64,000 nt of DNA from CBFIHN01 sp965662575 (GCA_965662575.1 CBFIHN010000001.1:1-64000); one strand, 5' to 3'. Counted from the first letter of the stretch, positions 38,406-48,529 are shown. The notes: generated by a model from the letters alone, not told the origin. A program made the numbers and translations.

Positions 38406-39592
38406 GATTGTGCCTCCTGCCAACGTAAGTAGTTAGCGATTTTATTGACTGTTTGATTTGCTTGAGCCTTTGCCGATTCCGCCAGAGGTGCTTCAACATC
38501 TGCCTTTGTTTGATTTTGCGTATGGGTTACCACTGGCTTCACTGGCTGTGTTGCCATGGTATTGCCCTGCGAGGCCAATGGCAGATAAAAAATATTATTT
38601 TTATTGTTGCCATCCATAAACACCAAATGGCTGTGTGAGTAGACATCACTCATCGCATCTAAATACATCCGTGTTTTCATAATCTGTGGATCTTTTTGAT
38701 ATTTCTCTAGCAGTGCATCAAACTCAGCGACTTGCCCCTTTGCCTGCAATACCACTTGTTCTGCCTTGGCTTTCGCTTGCTGCAAAATACGAGAGGCTTT
38801 ACCTTTCGCAACCGGCACCACTTGGTTTGCATAACTCACTGCTTGGTTTTTATAGCGGTTTTGGTCATTTCGCGCATCGATAACATCATCAAATGCACTT
38901 TTCACTTGTTGCGGCGGTGTCGCTGATTGCATCGTGACATCGTTAATCACCAAACCTGTCTTATACCGCCCTAATAATTTAACCACTTCTTGGCGCACTT
39001 GTTCAGTGACTTCCGTACGCTTGTCGGTAATCACCTCATCAATCGTTGAGCGACCAATCACCTGGCGCACGGCACTGTCCATCACCTTTTGTAATGTCCC
39101 TTCGGGGTTGACCACATTAAACAAGTAATCTTTTAAATCACCGATCTTATATTGCACCACAAACGACAAATCAACCACATTCTCTTTGCTAGTTAGCATC
39201 AGAGCATTCAGCGGTAATGACATAATACGATCAACATTTTGCACATCGACGCTATCCACAAAACGGGGATACCAGTGCATCCCCGCTAATGTCGTTTGAT
39301 GATAAGCACCAAAACGCAACACCACGCCACGCTCAGCAGGCTTGACGATATAAATACCGGACAACGCCCAAATGATGGCCAGAATCACAAGCACACCCAC
39401 AATCAAACCTAGGCCAACACCCTTACCTGGCACATCAGATTGACCGCCTGTTGGTGGTGTTTGTTGATTACCCTGATGACCAAATAGACCACCGAACCAT
39501 TTTTTAAATAATTGATCTAAATCGGGTGGCCCATCGGGGTCTTTACGTTGATTTTGATTACGCCATGCTTTGGCACGTAAGGCTGATCGCAT
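38402..39592 (-). CDS. hflK: HflK, FtsH-regulating SPFH protein
   Basis: Partner of HflC. 396 residues: cytoplasmic Pro/Gln-rich N-terminus with the GPPDLDQLFKKW motif, one membrane span (VGLGLIVGVLVILAIIWALSGI), SPFH domain with ERGVVLRFGAYHQTTLAGMH, then a coiled-coil with repeated KAKAEQVVLQAKG. It overlaps hflC by 4 bp and follows hflX by 47 bp. Confidence 0.95.
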   Translation of the reverse strand: MRSALRAKAWRNQNQRKDPDGPPDLDQLFKKWFGGLFGHQGNQQTPPTGGQSDVPGKGVGLGLIVGVLVILAIIWALSGIYIVKPAERGVVLRFGAYHQTTLAGMHWYPRFVDSVDVQNVDRIMSLPLNALMLTSKENVVDLSFVVQYKIGDLKDYLFNVVNPEGTLQKVMDSAVRQVIGRSTIDEVITDKRTEVTEQVRQEVVKLLGRYKTGLVINDVTMQSATPPQQVKSAFDDVIDARNDQNRYKNQAVSYANQVVPVAKGKASRILQQAKAKAEQVVLQAKGQVAEFDALLEKYQKDPQIMKTRMYLDAMSDVYSHSHLVFMDGNNKNNIFYLPLASQGNTMATQPVKPVVTHTQNQTKADVEAPLAESAKAQANQTVNKIANYLRWQEAQS

Positions 39593-39639
39593 TGTATTTC
39601 CTTTTCAGTATCCTCGGGTATTAAGATGCCCGTGGCAAG

Positions 39640-40953
39640 CTACGGGGTATAACCGGTAATAAAAACTTGGTTAATATCTAAATGTGCCTCACGACACAGT
39701 GACTCTAATTCTTGATAGGCCAGTCGAACCTCTAACTGCCATTGACCATCATCAGTTACCACTTCTGACTCAACACACTTGTCTGCAAATAGTTGCGCGC
39801 GCAACTTAGCGTGAGTCATCGGTAAAATCAAGGTCCCAACAGCAATGGAGTCACTTAAGTATTCTGCTAAAGTTTGCTCAAGCAAGTCAAGCCCAGCACC
39901 GGTTTTTGCAGACAGATAGACTCGAGAAATTTGATTATTATCCCGTCGTTGCAAACGTGGCTCTCGCTCTGGAAGCACATCAATTTTATTAAATACTTCG
40001 ACTAAAGGACTTTGATCAACGTCAAGCTCTTGCAAGACCTCATTCACTGCCACAACCAACTGATGACGCTCTGGATCACTGGCATCGACGACATGAAGCA
40101 ATAAGTCTGCCTCAACGGTTTCTTCCAAGGTCGCGCGAAACGCGGCAACTAAATCATGGGGCAAATCACGAATAAAACCCACTGTATCAACTAGAACGAC
40201 GGAGCCAAATTGCGGCACATGGTGCTGACGCAACGTCGGATCTAATGTCGCAAAAAGACGATCATCAGAATAAATATTCTCCCCAGTTAACTGATTGAAT
40301 AAATGTGATTTCCCCGCATTGGTGTAGCCAACTAAAGCGACGGTTGGCGTTTGTGAGCGCTGACGCGCCTGGCGGCTCAATTGCCGATGCGTACGAACTT
40401 TTTCTAAGCGCTTTTGAATTTGTTTAATACGCTCACGCAACATCCGCTTATCCAACTCAAGCTGTGTTTCACCAGGGCCAGTCAAACCAATGCCGCCTCC
40501 ACGTTGGCGCTCTAGATGTGTCCACCCCCGCACCAAACGCGTTGACATATATTTCAGCTGTGCGAGCTCAACTTGCAATTTACCTTCATGGGTTTGCGCC
40601 CGTTTGGCAAAAATATCTAGAATTAAACCAGAACGGTCGAGCACCCGAGACTTCACTGCTCGTTCGACGTTACGTTCTTGCGCAGGAGTCAGGCTATGGT
40701 TAAAAATCACCAAATCAATTTGGTGTAACTGAACTAAATCAGCCAATGCTGCTGTTTTGCCCGAACCAATATAAAATTTCGCATGTGGACGATCTAAGCG
40801 CGCTGTCAAAATATCAACAACCTCAGCACCCGCACTCAGAGCCAACTCTTGTAGTTCGGGCAAGGATGTCTGCCATTCGGGATTAGTGAAATTGACATGA
40901 ACAAGTAATGCGCGTTCTTTTTTATCAGTTCGTGTTTCAATTAAATTCGACAA
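39640..40953 (-). CDS. hflX: Ribosome-splitting GTPase HflX
   Basis: 437 residues: HflX N-terminal domain (AEVVDILTARLDRPHAKFYIG), the RGWTHLERQRGGGIGLTGPG linker, and the G domain with GYTNAGKSHLF, DTVGFIRDLPHDLVAAF and NKID. It rescues stalled ribosomes under stress. The start is only 16 bp from the miaA stop; the gene normally in between, hfq, is missing. Confidence 0.95.
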   Translation of the reverse strand: MSNLIETRTDKKERALLVHVNFTNPEWQTSLPELQELALSAGAEVVDILTARLDRPHAKFYIGSGKTAALADLVQLHQIDLVIFNHSLTPAQERNVERAVKSRVLDRSGLILDIFAKRAQTHEGKLQVELAQLKYMSTRLVRGWTHLERQRGGGIGLTGPGETQLELDKRMLRERIKQIQKRLEKVRTHRQLSRQARQRSQTPTVALVGYTNAGKSHLFNQLTGENIYSDDRLFATLDPTLRQHHVPQFGSVVLVDTVGFIRDLPHDLVAAFRATLEETVEADLLLHVVDASDPERHQLVVAVNEVLQELDVDQSPLVEVFNKIDVLPEREPRLQRRDNNQISRVYLSAKTGAGLDLLEQTLAEYLSDSIAVGTLILPMTHAKLRAQLFADKCVESEVVTDDGQWQLEVRLAYQELESLCREAHLDINQVFITGYTP

Positions 40954-40969
40954 GGATAGAACAGCTAAA

Positions 40970-41905
40970 TTATAAAGATCTCAGTGTATCAGGGCACCAT
41001 GTTTTTACCAAGCTTTTACCTGTCATTTCACTAACCTCTAAACACACAACCCCTGGCCAAGAGCGAATCCAGGTCAATTGCCGTTTCGCCAGTTGTCGGG
41101 TCGCAACAATTGCTTTTTCAATTGCCTGCTCTAAAGTGAACTCTCCCTCAAGGTGTTGCCATAACTGACGATAACCGACACTGCGAATGGCTGGCAAGGA
41201 TAAATCTAAATCACCACGATGATATAGCGCTCTCACCTCATCCAAAAATCCTGCTTGCAGCATTAACTCGAAGCGCTTAGCAATCTGCTGATGCAGCCAT
41301 GTGCGGTCCTGAGGTACCAAGGCAAAAACCTTCACGTCATAGGGGCAGCGTTGCTGCGTTTGCCGCCACAACTCACTGCGTGTTTTGCCTGTCAGCTGAT
41401 AAATTTCTAACGCGCGCTGAATACGCTGACTATCAGTCGGCTTAATCTGACTGGCAGCCTGTGAATCAACCATTGCTAACTGCCGATGCATCACCGGCCA
41501 ACCAAGCACTTCAGCTTGCTGACTAATTTTTGCACGCAATGTGTCATCGGCTTCTGGCAGCTTAGATAAACCAAATTGCAGCGCACGAAAATAAAGCATG
41601 GTACCACCAACTAACAACGGCATTTTGCCACGCTGATCAATGTCATCAATGATTGGTTTGACATCAAGACAGAACTGCGCAGCGGAATAAGGTTCCGTCG
41701 GATCACATAGATCGATTAAATGCTGTGGTGTTTTTGCTAATTCTTCTGCTGAGGGTTTTGCTGTCCCAATGTTCAAACCACGATAGACCATTGCCGAATC
41801 GACACTAATAATTTCATAAGGGTATCGCTCAGCTAATTGTATCGCCAAGTTGGTTTTGCCAATCGCCGTTGGTCCAAGCAAAAAAGCAATCTGAGTTTTG
41901 TTCAC
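40970..41905 (-). CDS. miaA: tRNA dimethylallyltransferase
   Basis: Transfers dimethylallyl to A37 of tRNAs reading UNN codons. 311 residues with the P-loop GPTAIGKTNLA, DSAMVYRGLNIGTAKPS, GGTMLYFRAL and DSQRIQRALEIYQLTG motifs. It lies 3 bp after the secreted DUF4402 gene, which is not a usual neighbour (mutL is). Confidence 0.96.
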   Translation of the reverse strand: MNKTQIAFLLGPTAIGKTNLAIQLAERYPYEIISVDSAMVYRGLNIGTAKPSAEELAKTPQHLIDLCDPTEPYSAAQFCLDVKPIIDDIDQRGKMPLLVGGTMLYFRALQFGLSKLPEADDTLRAKISQQAEVLGWPVMHRQLAMVDSQAASQIKPTDSQRIQRALEIYQLTGKTRSELWRQTQQRCPYDVKVFALVPQDRTWLHQQIAKRFELMLQAGFLDEVRALYHRGDLDLSLPAIRSVGYRQLWQHLEGEFTLEQAIEKAIVATRQLAKRQLTWIRSWPGVVCLEVSEMTGKSLVKTWCPDTLRSL

Positions 41906-41908
41906 GTT

Positions 41909-42727
41909 TTAATAGCTGCAACTATAATGTAATGTGCCATTGTAAACACCGCCATCATGACCACTAGATAAAGTTGCACTACTGACACCAACATAAACAT
42001 CACACTGGCCACTGCTATTAAGCAGGCAACTATTATTTGCATCTAATGTTGCATTGATAGTCCCTGACTCAGGAGCATTATTGAGAATAACTGCACCAGG
42101 GAACGTCAATGAAATGGTCCTACCTGGCTCACCAGTCACCTGAATTTCTCCACGTTGCGCGTTACTTAAGGTGGACACGTTAGCGAGGGGAGTGACCAAA
42201 CTTGTACTCTTATTCAAACTGAATATTGCTGGACTCGTTGAATCATCTGCAGCTAAGGTCCCAAAATCTAGTGTAGCAATTGTCGTACAACTCAATTCTG
42301 CTGGCAGGTATTGCTTGCGCTTATTGTTTTTATCTCCAGCTTTTGAGGTCGATTTAACACCTATCTCCACCTCGGCATTTACTGGTATATCTGGGGCACT
42401 ATTTGGCCAAGTAATGGTGATAGATCGCGAGCTACTATTTTTTGTATAACTAGAGGCATAAACTGGACCAACACCATTAACTGAGATTTTCAAATCAGCC
42501 TGCGTGCTCACTGTCAGTTTATTCCAATTTTTCTTGGAATAGTTTAAATAGGTTTGCCCACCACTATAGCTTCGCGCAACACCACACTCATTCTGAAACT
42601 TATAAATTGTAAACCCCTGTTTATAACGCTTGTTTTGGAGTTGCAAACAGCTAACATCTTCTAACGCATACGCAGGCAGACTGAAAAAAGCCAGGAATGC
42701 CAAAATGACTAAGACTTGTTTTTGCAT
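41909..42727 (-). CDS. Secreted DUF4402-like protein
   Basis: 272 residues from ATG 42727, which gives a clean signal peptide (QVLVILAFLAFFSLPAYA); an in-frame ATG 45 bp upstream would spoil it. The first half has paired cysteines and a fimbrial-like beta pattern. The second half (about 155–270) has the DUF4402 signature: LDFGTLAADD, GEIQVTGEPGRTISLTFPGA, and a terminal GVYNGTLHYSCSY strand, reminiscent of chaperone–usher subunits. No usher or chaperone gene is adjacent. Probably exported to periplasm or surface; function unknown. Confidence 0.7.
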   Translation of the reverse strand: MQKQVLVILAFLAFFSLPAYALEDVSCLQLQNKRYKQGFTIYKFQNECGVARSYSGGQTYLNYSKKNWNKLTVSTQADLKISVNGVGPVYASSYTKNSSSRSITITWPNSAPDIPVNAEVEIGVKSTSKAGDKNNKRKQYLPAELSCTTIATLDFGTLAADDSTSPAIFSLNKSTSLVTPLANVSTLSNAQRGEIQVTGEPGRTISLTFPGAVILNNAPESGTINATLDANNSCLLNSSGQCDVYVGVSSATLSSGHDGGVYNGTLHYSCSY

Positions 42728-42796
42728 AATAAACTCATGGCATGATATCCCAAAGTATAGACAAACAAACAAACCTGTCGCAAGCCGCGGGGTATT

Positions 42797-44614
42797 TCAT
42801 CCGATAAACTCCGGAACCAGCTGCTTAATTTTCTGCCGAAGTGCTGCATCACCGACGACTGAAAACAGCATTTGTAACTCTTGATCAAATGCTACAAAAT
42901 CAACCTGCTTTTTATTGGCAATAAGAATTTTTGCTTGCTCAGTTTTGGTTAATGGCTCTTTGGCATAAAATAATTCTTCATATAATTTTTCACCTGGACG
43001 CAACCCAACATACTGAATATCAACTTCTTCATACGGTTTTTTGCCTGATAAGGTAATGAGCTGCTCAGCAAGATATTTAATCTTAACTGGCTCACCCATA
43101 TCTAACACAAAAATTTCTCCCCCTTGACCCATGGAACCAGCCTGTAAAATCAATTGGCAAGCTTCAGGAATAGTCATAAAGAAACGTTCAATATCAGGGT
43201 GCGTCAAGGTGAGCGGACCACCCTTTTTCAACTGCTGTTTAAATAAGGGAACAACACTACCCGCCGAGCCCAACACGTTACCAAAACGCACGGTAACATA
43301 TTGGGTTGTTGACTGTTCATTGAGATTCTGACAGTAAACCTCAGCAATACGCTTTGATGCGCCCATAATATTGGCTGGATTTACAGCTTTGTCGGTAGAT
43401 ACTAAAACAAACTTCTCGACGCTAAACTGATCAGCAAGTTTGGCTATAACTTGCGTACCATGCACATTATTAAGCACTGCCTGTTCAGGTTGATACTCCA
43501 ATAACGGCACATGCTTATACGCTGCGGCATGGAAAATCACTTGTGGTTGATAGCGCTGCATCAGTTCAACCATTATCTTTTCATTCGCAATTGAAGCTAA
43601 ACGAAAGTCTAATGAACGATGTGAACCCTGTAATTGTTGCTCAATTTGATAGAGGTTAAACTCACTATGATCCACCACAATCAATTGCTGCGGCATCGAT
43701 AAATTTAAAATCTGTCGGCATAACTCTGAGCCAATTGAACCGCCACCACCGGTTACCATAACGACTTTATGATCTAGAAAGGATTTCATGAGTTGATGAT
43801 CTAACTGCACCGGATCACGACCTAACAAATCCGCTAATGAAACTTCTTTGATTTCTGATGCAGAAACTCGCCCAGAATTTAAATCACTTAAGCTCGGCAA
43901 AACTTTAAGTTCTACTGATAAATCTTTGCACTCAGTAACGAGCTCTTGCATTTTTTTGGCTGACAGCGAGGGAATTGCGATCACGATCAGCTCGATATGA
44001 AAACGATTGATAGTGGACTTAAGCTCCTTCAGCAAACCGACAATTTTGACGCCACGAATCTTACGCCCTTTCAATGATTTGCTATCATCTAAAATACCAA
44101 CACACTGATAAGGCTTAGTGCGCAGATGATCAATATCACGCAAGAATAAATCCGCACCGCGACCACCGCCAATAATTAAAGTTCTCTTTTGCTCACTCTG
44201 CCCTCGCAGTATTCGCCCACGAATTCGCCAATAACGCACAAATGCTCGTGATCCCACCATCAAAATTAATAAAAAAATGGGGTATAAGACAAAAATGGAT
44301 CGTGGGACATGATTCAGCTTTTGTAATAAAAACAATAATGCCGCTAGTACCAAGGTTGCAATAATAATACTTTTGACCATCGAAAAAACTTCTAAGATCG
44401 AGGTAAAACGCCACACCTGACGGTCAATGCCATAAAATTTAAATACCACAGCATTGACTAGTAGCACCCAAGGGATTAAATCAAACGCACCATGCCACGC
44501 GGTATGTTCAAAGTTAAAACGCACATAATAGGCCAGCAGCCAGCTGGCTAGCACTAAAACTAGGTCATAAAAAAATACAGCCCAACTGGAAAGGTTTGAT
44601 AAATTTTTGCGCAT
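42797..44614 (-). CDS. UDP-GlcNAc 4,6-dehydratase, membrane-anchored (WbpM/PglF type)
   Basis: 605 residues: four N-terminal membrane spans, a first nucleotide-binding domain (LIIGGGRGADLFLRDI), and a C-terminal SDR dehydratase domain with VTGGGGSIGSELCRQI, HAAAYKHVPLLE, and VSTDKAVNPANIMGASKR containing the catalytic region. Family members make UDP-2-acetamido-2,6-dideoxy-4-keto sugar, the first step to N,N'-diacetylbacillosamine or QuiNAc/FucNAc. The partner aminotransferase, acetyltransferase and initiating transferase lie 5 kb upstream, separated by orphan ATPases and broken genes. Confidence 0.92.
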   Translation of the reverse strand: MRKNLSNLSSWAVFFYDLVLVLASWLLAYYVRFNFEHTAWHGAFDLIPWVLLVNAVVFKFYGIDRQVWRFTSILEVFSMVKSIIIATLVLAALLFLLQKLNHVPRSIFVLYPIFLLILMVGSRAFVRYWRIRGRILRGQSEQKRTLIIGGGRGADLFLRDIDHLRTKPYQCVGILDDSKSLKGRKIRGVKIVGLLKELKSTINRFHIELIVIAIPSLSAKKMQELVTECKDLSVELKVLPSLSDLNSGRVSASEIKEVSLADLLGRDPVQLDHQLMKSFLDHKVVMVTGGGGSIGSELCRQILNLSMPQQLIVVDHSEFNLYQIEQQLQGSHRSLDFRLASIANEKIMVELMQRYQPQVIFHAAAYKHVPLLEYQPEQAVLNNVHGTQVIAKLADQFSVEKFVLVSTDKAVNPANIMGASKRIAEVYCQNLNEQSTTQYVTVRFGNVLGSAGSVVPLFKQQLKKGGPLTLTHPDIERFFMTIPEACQLILQAGSMGQGGEIFVLDMGEPVKIKYLAEQLITLSGKKPYEEVDIQYVGLRPGEKLYEELFYAKEPLTKTEQAKILIANKKQVDFVAFDQELQMLFSVVGDAALRQKIKQLVPEFIG

Positions 44615-44719
44615 GCCGTGCTTTAAGCTATTTTTTTAATTGGGGTGATTTTACCTTGATATGCTCATTCTAGAAACTAGCTGCATGAGCTAACTCCGAA
44701 AAATCAGCGGCAAGCTTAT

Positions 44720-46042
44720 CTATAACAAGTCCACCAACCGCTCCAACTCTCCGATAAGATACAGCGGCAAACTTAATAGGCCATCCTCATACTTGAAAAC
44801 ATCTGAGGAAATTTTAACACCTAGCGACTGCTTTTTTTCAGCAAGAAAAACCTGCAATGATTTCAAACGACCACCGGCGCCAGACTTAACCTCTATGGGC
44901 ACAATTTGATTGCCAATATGAATAACATAGTCAACTTCAGCACTGGCATTTTTTTTATCACGAGCCCAAAAACACAACCCTGAGGAGCTATACCAATCTT
45001 GATAAGCCAGCAATTCTTGACCAACTAACTGCTCCGCCAATGCACCTTTATTGACTAATAATATATCTTGGCTAAGTAATAACTCAGCATCTAAATACGA
45101 CGCTCGCTTTACTAAACCGACATCCAGGAAAAGCAGCTTAAATTTTTTCTCATTGATCAATGCATTAAGTGGCAAGCCGCTGGCTTGCGAGGCATAAGCT
45201 GTATGAATAACGCCCGCCTTAACCAATTTTTGCAGCGGAACCTTTAGTTCTCGAGATTGCACATCACGGCTAATATGCGCGTATTTAAACTGCTGACTCA
45301 CCAAGCCAGGAACCTTTTGATATATCATTTGTAAATACCTAAGCTCTGAACCATTAGCATATTTTGCAAAATCATTTTGATAAGTCGTTAACAGAACGGC
45401 TTGAATTTCTTGCGCTTTTTTAAAAGATCGGCTCTGTATGTATTCATCAATAACTGCAGGCATACCGCCCAGCACAGCATATTCATGCAATAAGCCCAGC
45501 AACTTTTGATGAATCTCAGCATCAAATTTGGTATCCAAATCAACCTTGCTTAAAAACTCATATAGTTTTTTTGAGTTATTCCAGAGATACTCTTTAAATG
45601 ACAACGGCTTAACATATAGAAACTGCACGCGTCCAACAGGCATACGAAAGTTTTCTTGCTCTAGTGCAAACTCTAATAAAGACCCAGCAGCAATCACAAA
45701 ACTACCAGGCAATTGCTCTTTAAAATAGCGCAAAGCCATAATAGCCTGAGGGCACTCTTGAATTTCATCCAAAAACAATAGTGTCGAATTGCTATCAATT
45801 GATTGATCAGCAAGCAACTCCAGCTTAGTTATAATTTTCCTAGGATCCAGCGTGTCAAAACAGCTTTTGAACTCCGGCTGCTGTTCAAAATTAATCACCA
45901 AATAATTGTCTAGAAATTCTGATTTGGCAAAAGCCTCTACAACATAAGACTTTCCAACCTGTCTAGCCCCTCGCAACATGAGAGGCAAACGTCGGCCATT
46001 CTCTTTCCATTGCTTTAAAGCCTTAAATATAAAACGTTTCAT
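44720..46042 (-). CDS. Orphan AAA_14/DUF4143 ATPase, copy 2
   Basis: 440 residues with Walker A GARQVGKS, Walker B STLLFLDEIQECPQA, the sensor AAGSLLEFAL and a C-terminal DUF4143 part ending ASAEVDYVIHIGNQIVPIEV and K. It belongs to a longer subfamily than copies 1, 3 and 4, so the four are not recent duplicates. Function is unknown. It separates the dehydratase gene from the rest of the polysaccharide locus and lies about 180 bp from a broken epimerase gene. Confidence 0.8.
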   Translation of the reverse strand: MKRFIFKALKQWKENGRRLPLMLRGARQVGKSYVVEAFAKSEFLDNYLVINFEQQPEFKSCFDTLDPRKIITKLELLADQSIDSNSTLLFLDEIQECPQAIMALRYFKEQLPGSFVIAAGSLLEFALEQENFRMPVGRVQFLYVKPLSFKEYLWNNSKKLYEFLSKVDLDTKFDAEIHQKLLGLLHEYAVLGGMPAVIDEYIQSRSFKKAQEIQAVLLTTYQNDFAKYANGSELRYLQMIYQKVPGLVSQQFKYAHISRDVQSRELKVPLQKLVKAGVIHTAYASQASGLPLNALINEKKFKLLFLDVGLVKRASYLDAELLLSQDILLVNKGALAEQLVGQELLAYQDWYSSSGLCFWARDKKNASAEVDYVIHIGNQIVPIEVKSGAGGRLKSLQVFLAEKKQSLGVKISSDVFKYEDGLLSLPLYLIGELERLVDLL

Positions 46043-46225
46043 GGCATACTATTGGCTTATATTTTTACTATATCCTAGCAGTTAACGCAGAAAAAACAAG
46101 GATTAAATGAGCAAATCACGCATAAAACACCAGGGGTATTTTGTGCAAAATTCACAGAAAAACACTGGCATATGAGCCATATAATCACGTACAATAACCA
46201 AGATAGCCATGATAAACTCGCAACT

Positions 46226-47231
46226 ATGAAAAAAAACCATTATCATCACCGGCGCTAGTGGTTTTGTTGGCCAGGCGCTATGCAAACAACTTGCTCAATC
46301 TGGATACCAGATTAAAGCCGTTGCGCGTAGTGAGGATAAGATAAAAAATCTCACCGATTAATATCCCAATCAGATTTCAGCTGTTATCTGTGAGGACATA
46401 GCCAACCCAGAACGACTTGCCGAATATATCGAAAAAAATGATGTTATGATTCACCTTGCTGCTCGTGTGCATATCCTAAATGATCAAGCCAAAAATCCTA
46501 AGGCTGAGTTTGAGCGCATTAATGCTGAAGGCACAAAGAAATTAGCGAAATTAGCGAAATTAGCAAAGCAAAAACACGCTAGTCAGTTTGTTTTTATCAG
46601 CTCTATTCATGTTAGCGGCCAACAGACTAATGGCATGGCATTTACAGAAGAACAGCAAGCGGATCCGCATGGCGCTTACGCCATTAGCAAACACAATGCT
46701 GAGCAAGAATTGGCTGATATTTTTAAAGAGAGCGAAACACAGTGGTGTATTATTCGTCCACCGTTAGTGTATGGCCCCGGGGTTAAAGGTAATCTTGAAG
46801 CCCTCGAAAATATCTTAAAAAAACAAATCCCACTACCTTTTGCCAGCCTTAATGCAAAACGCCATTTTGTTTATGTTGGCAACCTCATCTCCGCAATTGA
46901 GGCTGTTGTGGAAAAACCCGAGCAAAGCCATCAACAGTTATTTTTAGTGGCTGATAATGAAAGCTTTGCCACAGATGAACTAATGAAAATAATGGCTACA
47001 ATTTTGGGTTTAAAAACCAAGATACTGCCGTGCCCAGTGTGGCTATTATCATTATTATTTACCTGTCTTGGAAAAAAAGAGCAACTTGATAAGCTCAATG
47101 CAGAGCTTTTAGTCAGCAATGAAAAAATTAAACAGATGCTTGATTGGCAGCCACCTTATACTTTGGAGCAAGGTTTACAAAAAATGTTTAGCCCATTATT
47201 TTACTCGCCTGCTGCCAAGGGAGCACCGTAA
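46226..47231 (+). pseudogene. NAD-dependent sugar epimerase, broken twice
   Basis: Extended SDR of the GalE/WbpV type. After the ATG an 8-A run shifts the frame by +1; with 7 A the protein would read KKTIIITGASGFVGQALCKQ, an intact Rossmann motif. A TAA at 46359–46361 then interrupts the corrected frame (KNLTD-stop-YPNQ). From 46446 the frame is open: MIHLAARVHI, FISSIHVSG, the catalytic YAISK and RPPLVYGPG are all present. The 3' end overlaps the convergent ATPase copy 3 by 44 bp and lacks a normal tail. The only plus-strand gene in the locus. Confidence 0.85.
46539..46565 (+). repeat. Three 9-bp tandem repeats inside the epimerase relic
   Basis: AAATTAGCG, AAATTAGCG and AAATTAGCA follow one another, encoding Lys-Leu-Ala three times. 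The multiple of three keeps the frame; it looks like slippage in a gene no longer under selection. Confidence 0.7.
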
Positions 47232-48372
47232 TTTTATCATTGAATTGATAAGGTTCTGGCGTGCGGCAAATAAGATACCCTTGCTCAGCCTCGCTATATT
47301 CATTAATAAAAGTTAGGAGGTGACGCACATCTTTAGTTTTAGGTGCAGTGGTATATTTAACCTCTACAGGAATGTACTGCTGGTTGATTTCAAGCACAAA
47401 ATCAACTTCCGGACCATTACTATCTCGCCAGTAATAAATCTTTGCTGACGGCGCACGTATCTGACTTAAATAGACCAGCTCATTGCCAATCAATTGCTCA
47501 AATAATTGTCCCAATATAGCGGATGGCAGCCGTGTTCCTTCATTAGCACAACTGCGACGGATACCCAAATCAAAAAAATGATACTTAGGCGACTTAATCA
47601 AACGACGTTTTGTGCTTGACTTAATTAGCGGGTCAATTCTAAGCGCAATGAGGCAATCTTCGAGAATTTGATAATAATTAGCAATTGTTGTGTCCGAGAT
47701 ACCAATATCTTGAGCTAAGGATAAAAAATTAAGTTGCTTTCCAGACTCTCCTGCCGCTAATTGTAAAAAACGACTAAAATGACCCACATTACGGACCAAT
47801 GCTTCTGCTCTAATCTCTTCCTCCAAATAAGTAGAAACATAGCTCATTAAATCTTGCTCTTGGTGATCTAGATTAGTTTGCTGAATAATATTGGGTAAAG
47901 AACCATAGAGCAGCATATTCTCAAGTTCTGGCAGAGCTTTTGCCACAGTTAGCTCACTAATCAGCATCGGCGGCATGGTAAATTGCACAACGCGACCTGG
48001 TAATAAGTTTAGCTCCGAGCCAGCCTTAAGCTTTCGTGCCGAAGAGCCTGTAAGAATAAATTGAGCACGCTTTTGGTCAATCAATACCTGAACAATATCC
48101 ATCACTCTAGGCACTTTTTGCACTTCATCAATAAAAACTAAAGGGGGTTGTGAATACTGAGCAATGGCATAAGTTAGCACCTTCTCAAACCTAACCAGGT
48201 CAGACTCAGCCTGTTGGCGATGTTGCTGTTTAGCAAAATTATAATGCAGATCAGGCTTAATGACATTTTCAATGAGCGTGGTCTTACCCGTCTGCCTTGG
48301 CCCAAGCAACAAAACATTCTTTCCACGATCAAGTGTTTCTTGAATAGACTGAGCAATCAATCTCGAAAGCAT
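47188..48372 (-). CDS. Orphan AAA_14/DUF4143 ATPase, copy 3
   Basis: 394 residues with Walker A GPRQTGKT, Walker B PLVFIDEVQKVP, LTGSSARKLKAG and the C-terminal GPEVDFVLEINQQYIPVEVK signature. Similar in length and motifs to copy 1 (TGSS..KLK, FSRFLQLAA), so these two are related. Its 3' end overlaps the broken epimerase gene. Two 18-bp direct repeats lie upstream (48435–48483). Function unknown. Confidence 0.82.
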   Translation of the reverse strand: MLSRLIAQSIQETLDRGKNVLLLGPRQTGKTTLIENVIKPDLHYNFAKQQHRQQAESDLVRFEKVLTYAIAQYSQPPLVFIDEVQKVPRVMDIVQVLIDQKRAQFILTGSSARKLKAGSELNLLPGRVVQFTMPPMLISELTVAKALPELENMLLYGSLPNIIQQTNLDHQEQDLMSYVSTYLEEEIRAEALVRNVGHFSRFLQLAAGESGKQLNFLSLAQDIGISDTTIANYYQILEDCLIALRIDPLIKSSTKRRLIKSPKYHFFDLGIRRSCANEGTRLPSAILGQLFEQLIGNELVYLSQIRAPSAKIYYWRDSNGPEVDFVLEINQQYIPVEVKYTTAPKTKDVRHLLTFINEYSEAEQGYLICRTPEPYQFNDKITVLPWQQASKIMG

Positions 48373-48434
48373 TTACAAGAACCTCAGAGCATTTCTTATA
48401 TGGCATTATAGCAGCACCCCAGAGAAAAAAAAGA

Positions 48435-48483
48435 AAAAACTCAGTATGTTCTTTCTATGAGCTGTAAAAACTCAGTATATTCT
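48435..48483. repeat. Two 18-bp direct repeats upstream of ATPase copy 3
   Basis: AAAAACTCAGTATGTTCT (48435–48452) and AAAAACTCAGTATATTCT (48466–48483) differ at one position and have a period of 31 bp, close to three helical turns. They lie 63–111 bp before the ATPase start and could be tandem binding sites. The rest of 48373–48786 is AT-rich and holds only the VapC fragment. Confidence 0.6.
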
Positions 48484-48529
48484 GTTTTATAGACGATCTG
48501 CATGAAATTGACTCAATATAATCAATCCG

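Noticed and set aside
44650..44690. GCTCAT…ATGAGC hairpin as terminator after ATPase copy 2
   Set aside because: The loop is 16 nt, the stem only 6 bp and no T-run follows; chance is a sufficient explanation.
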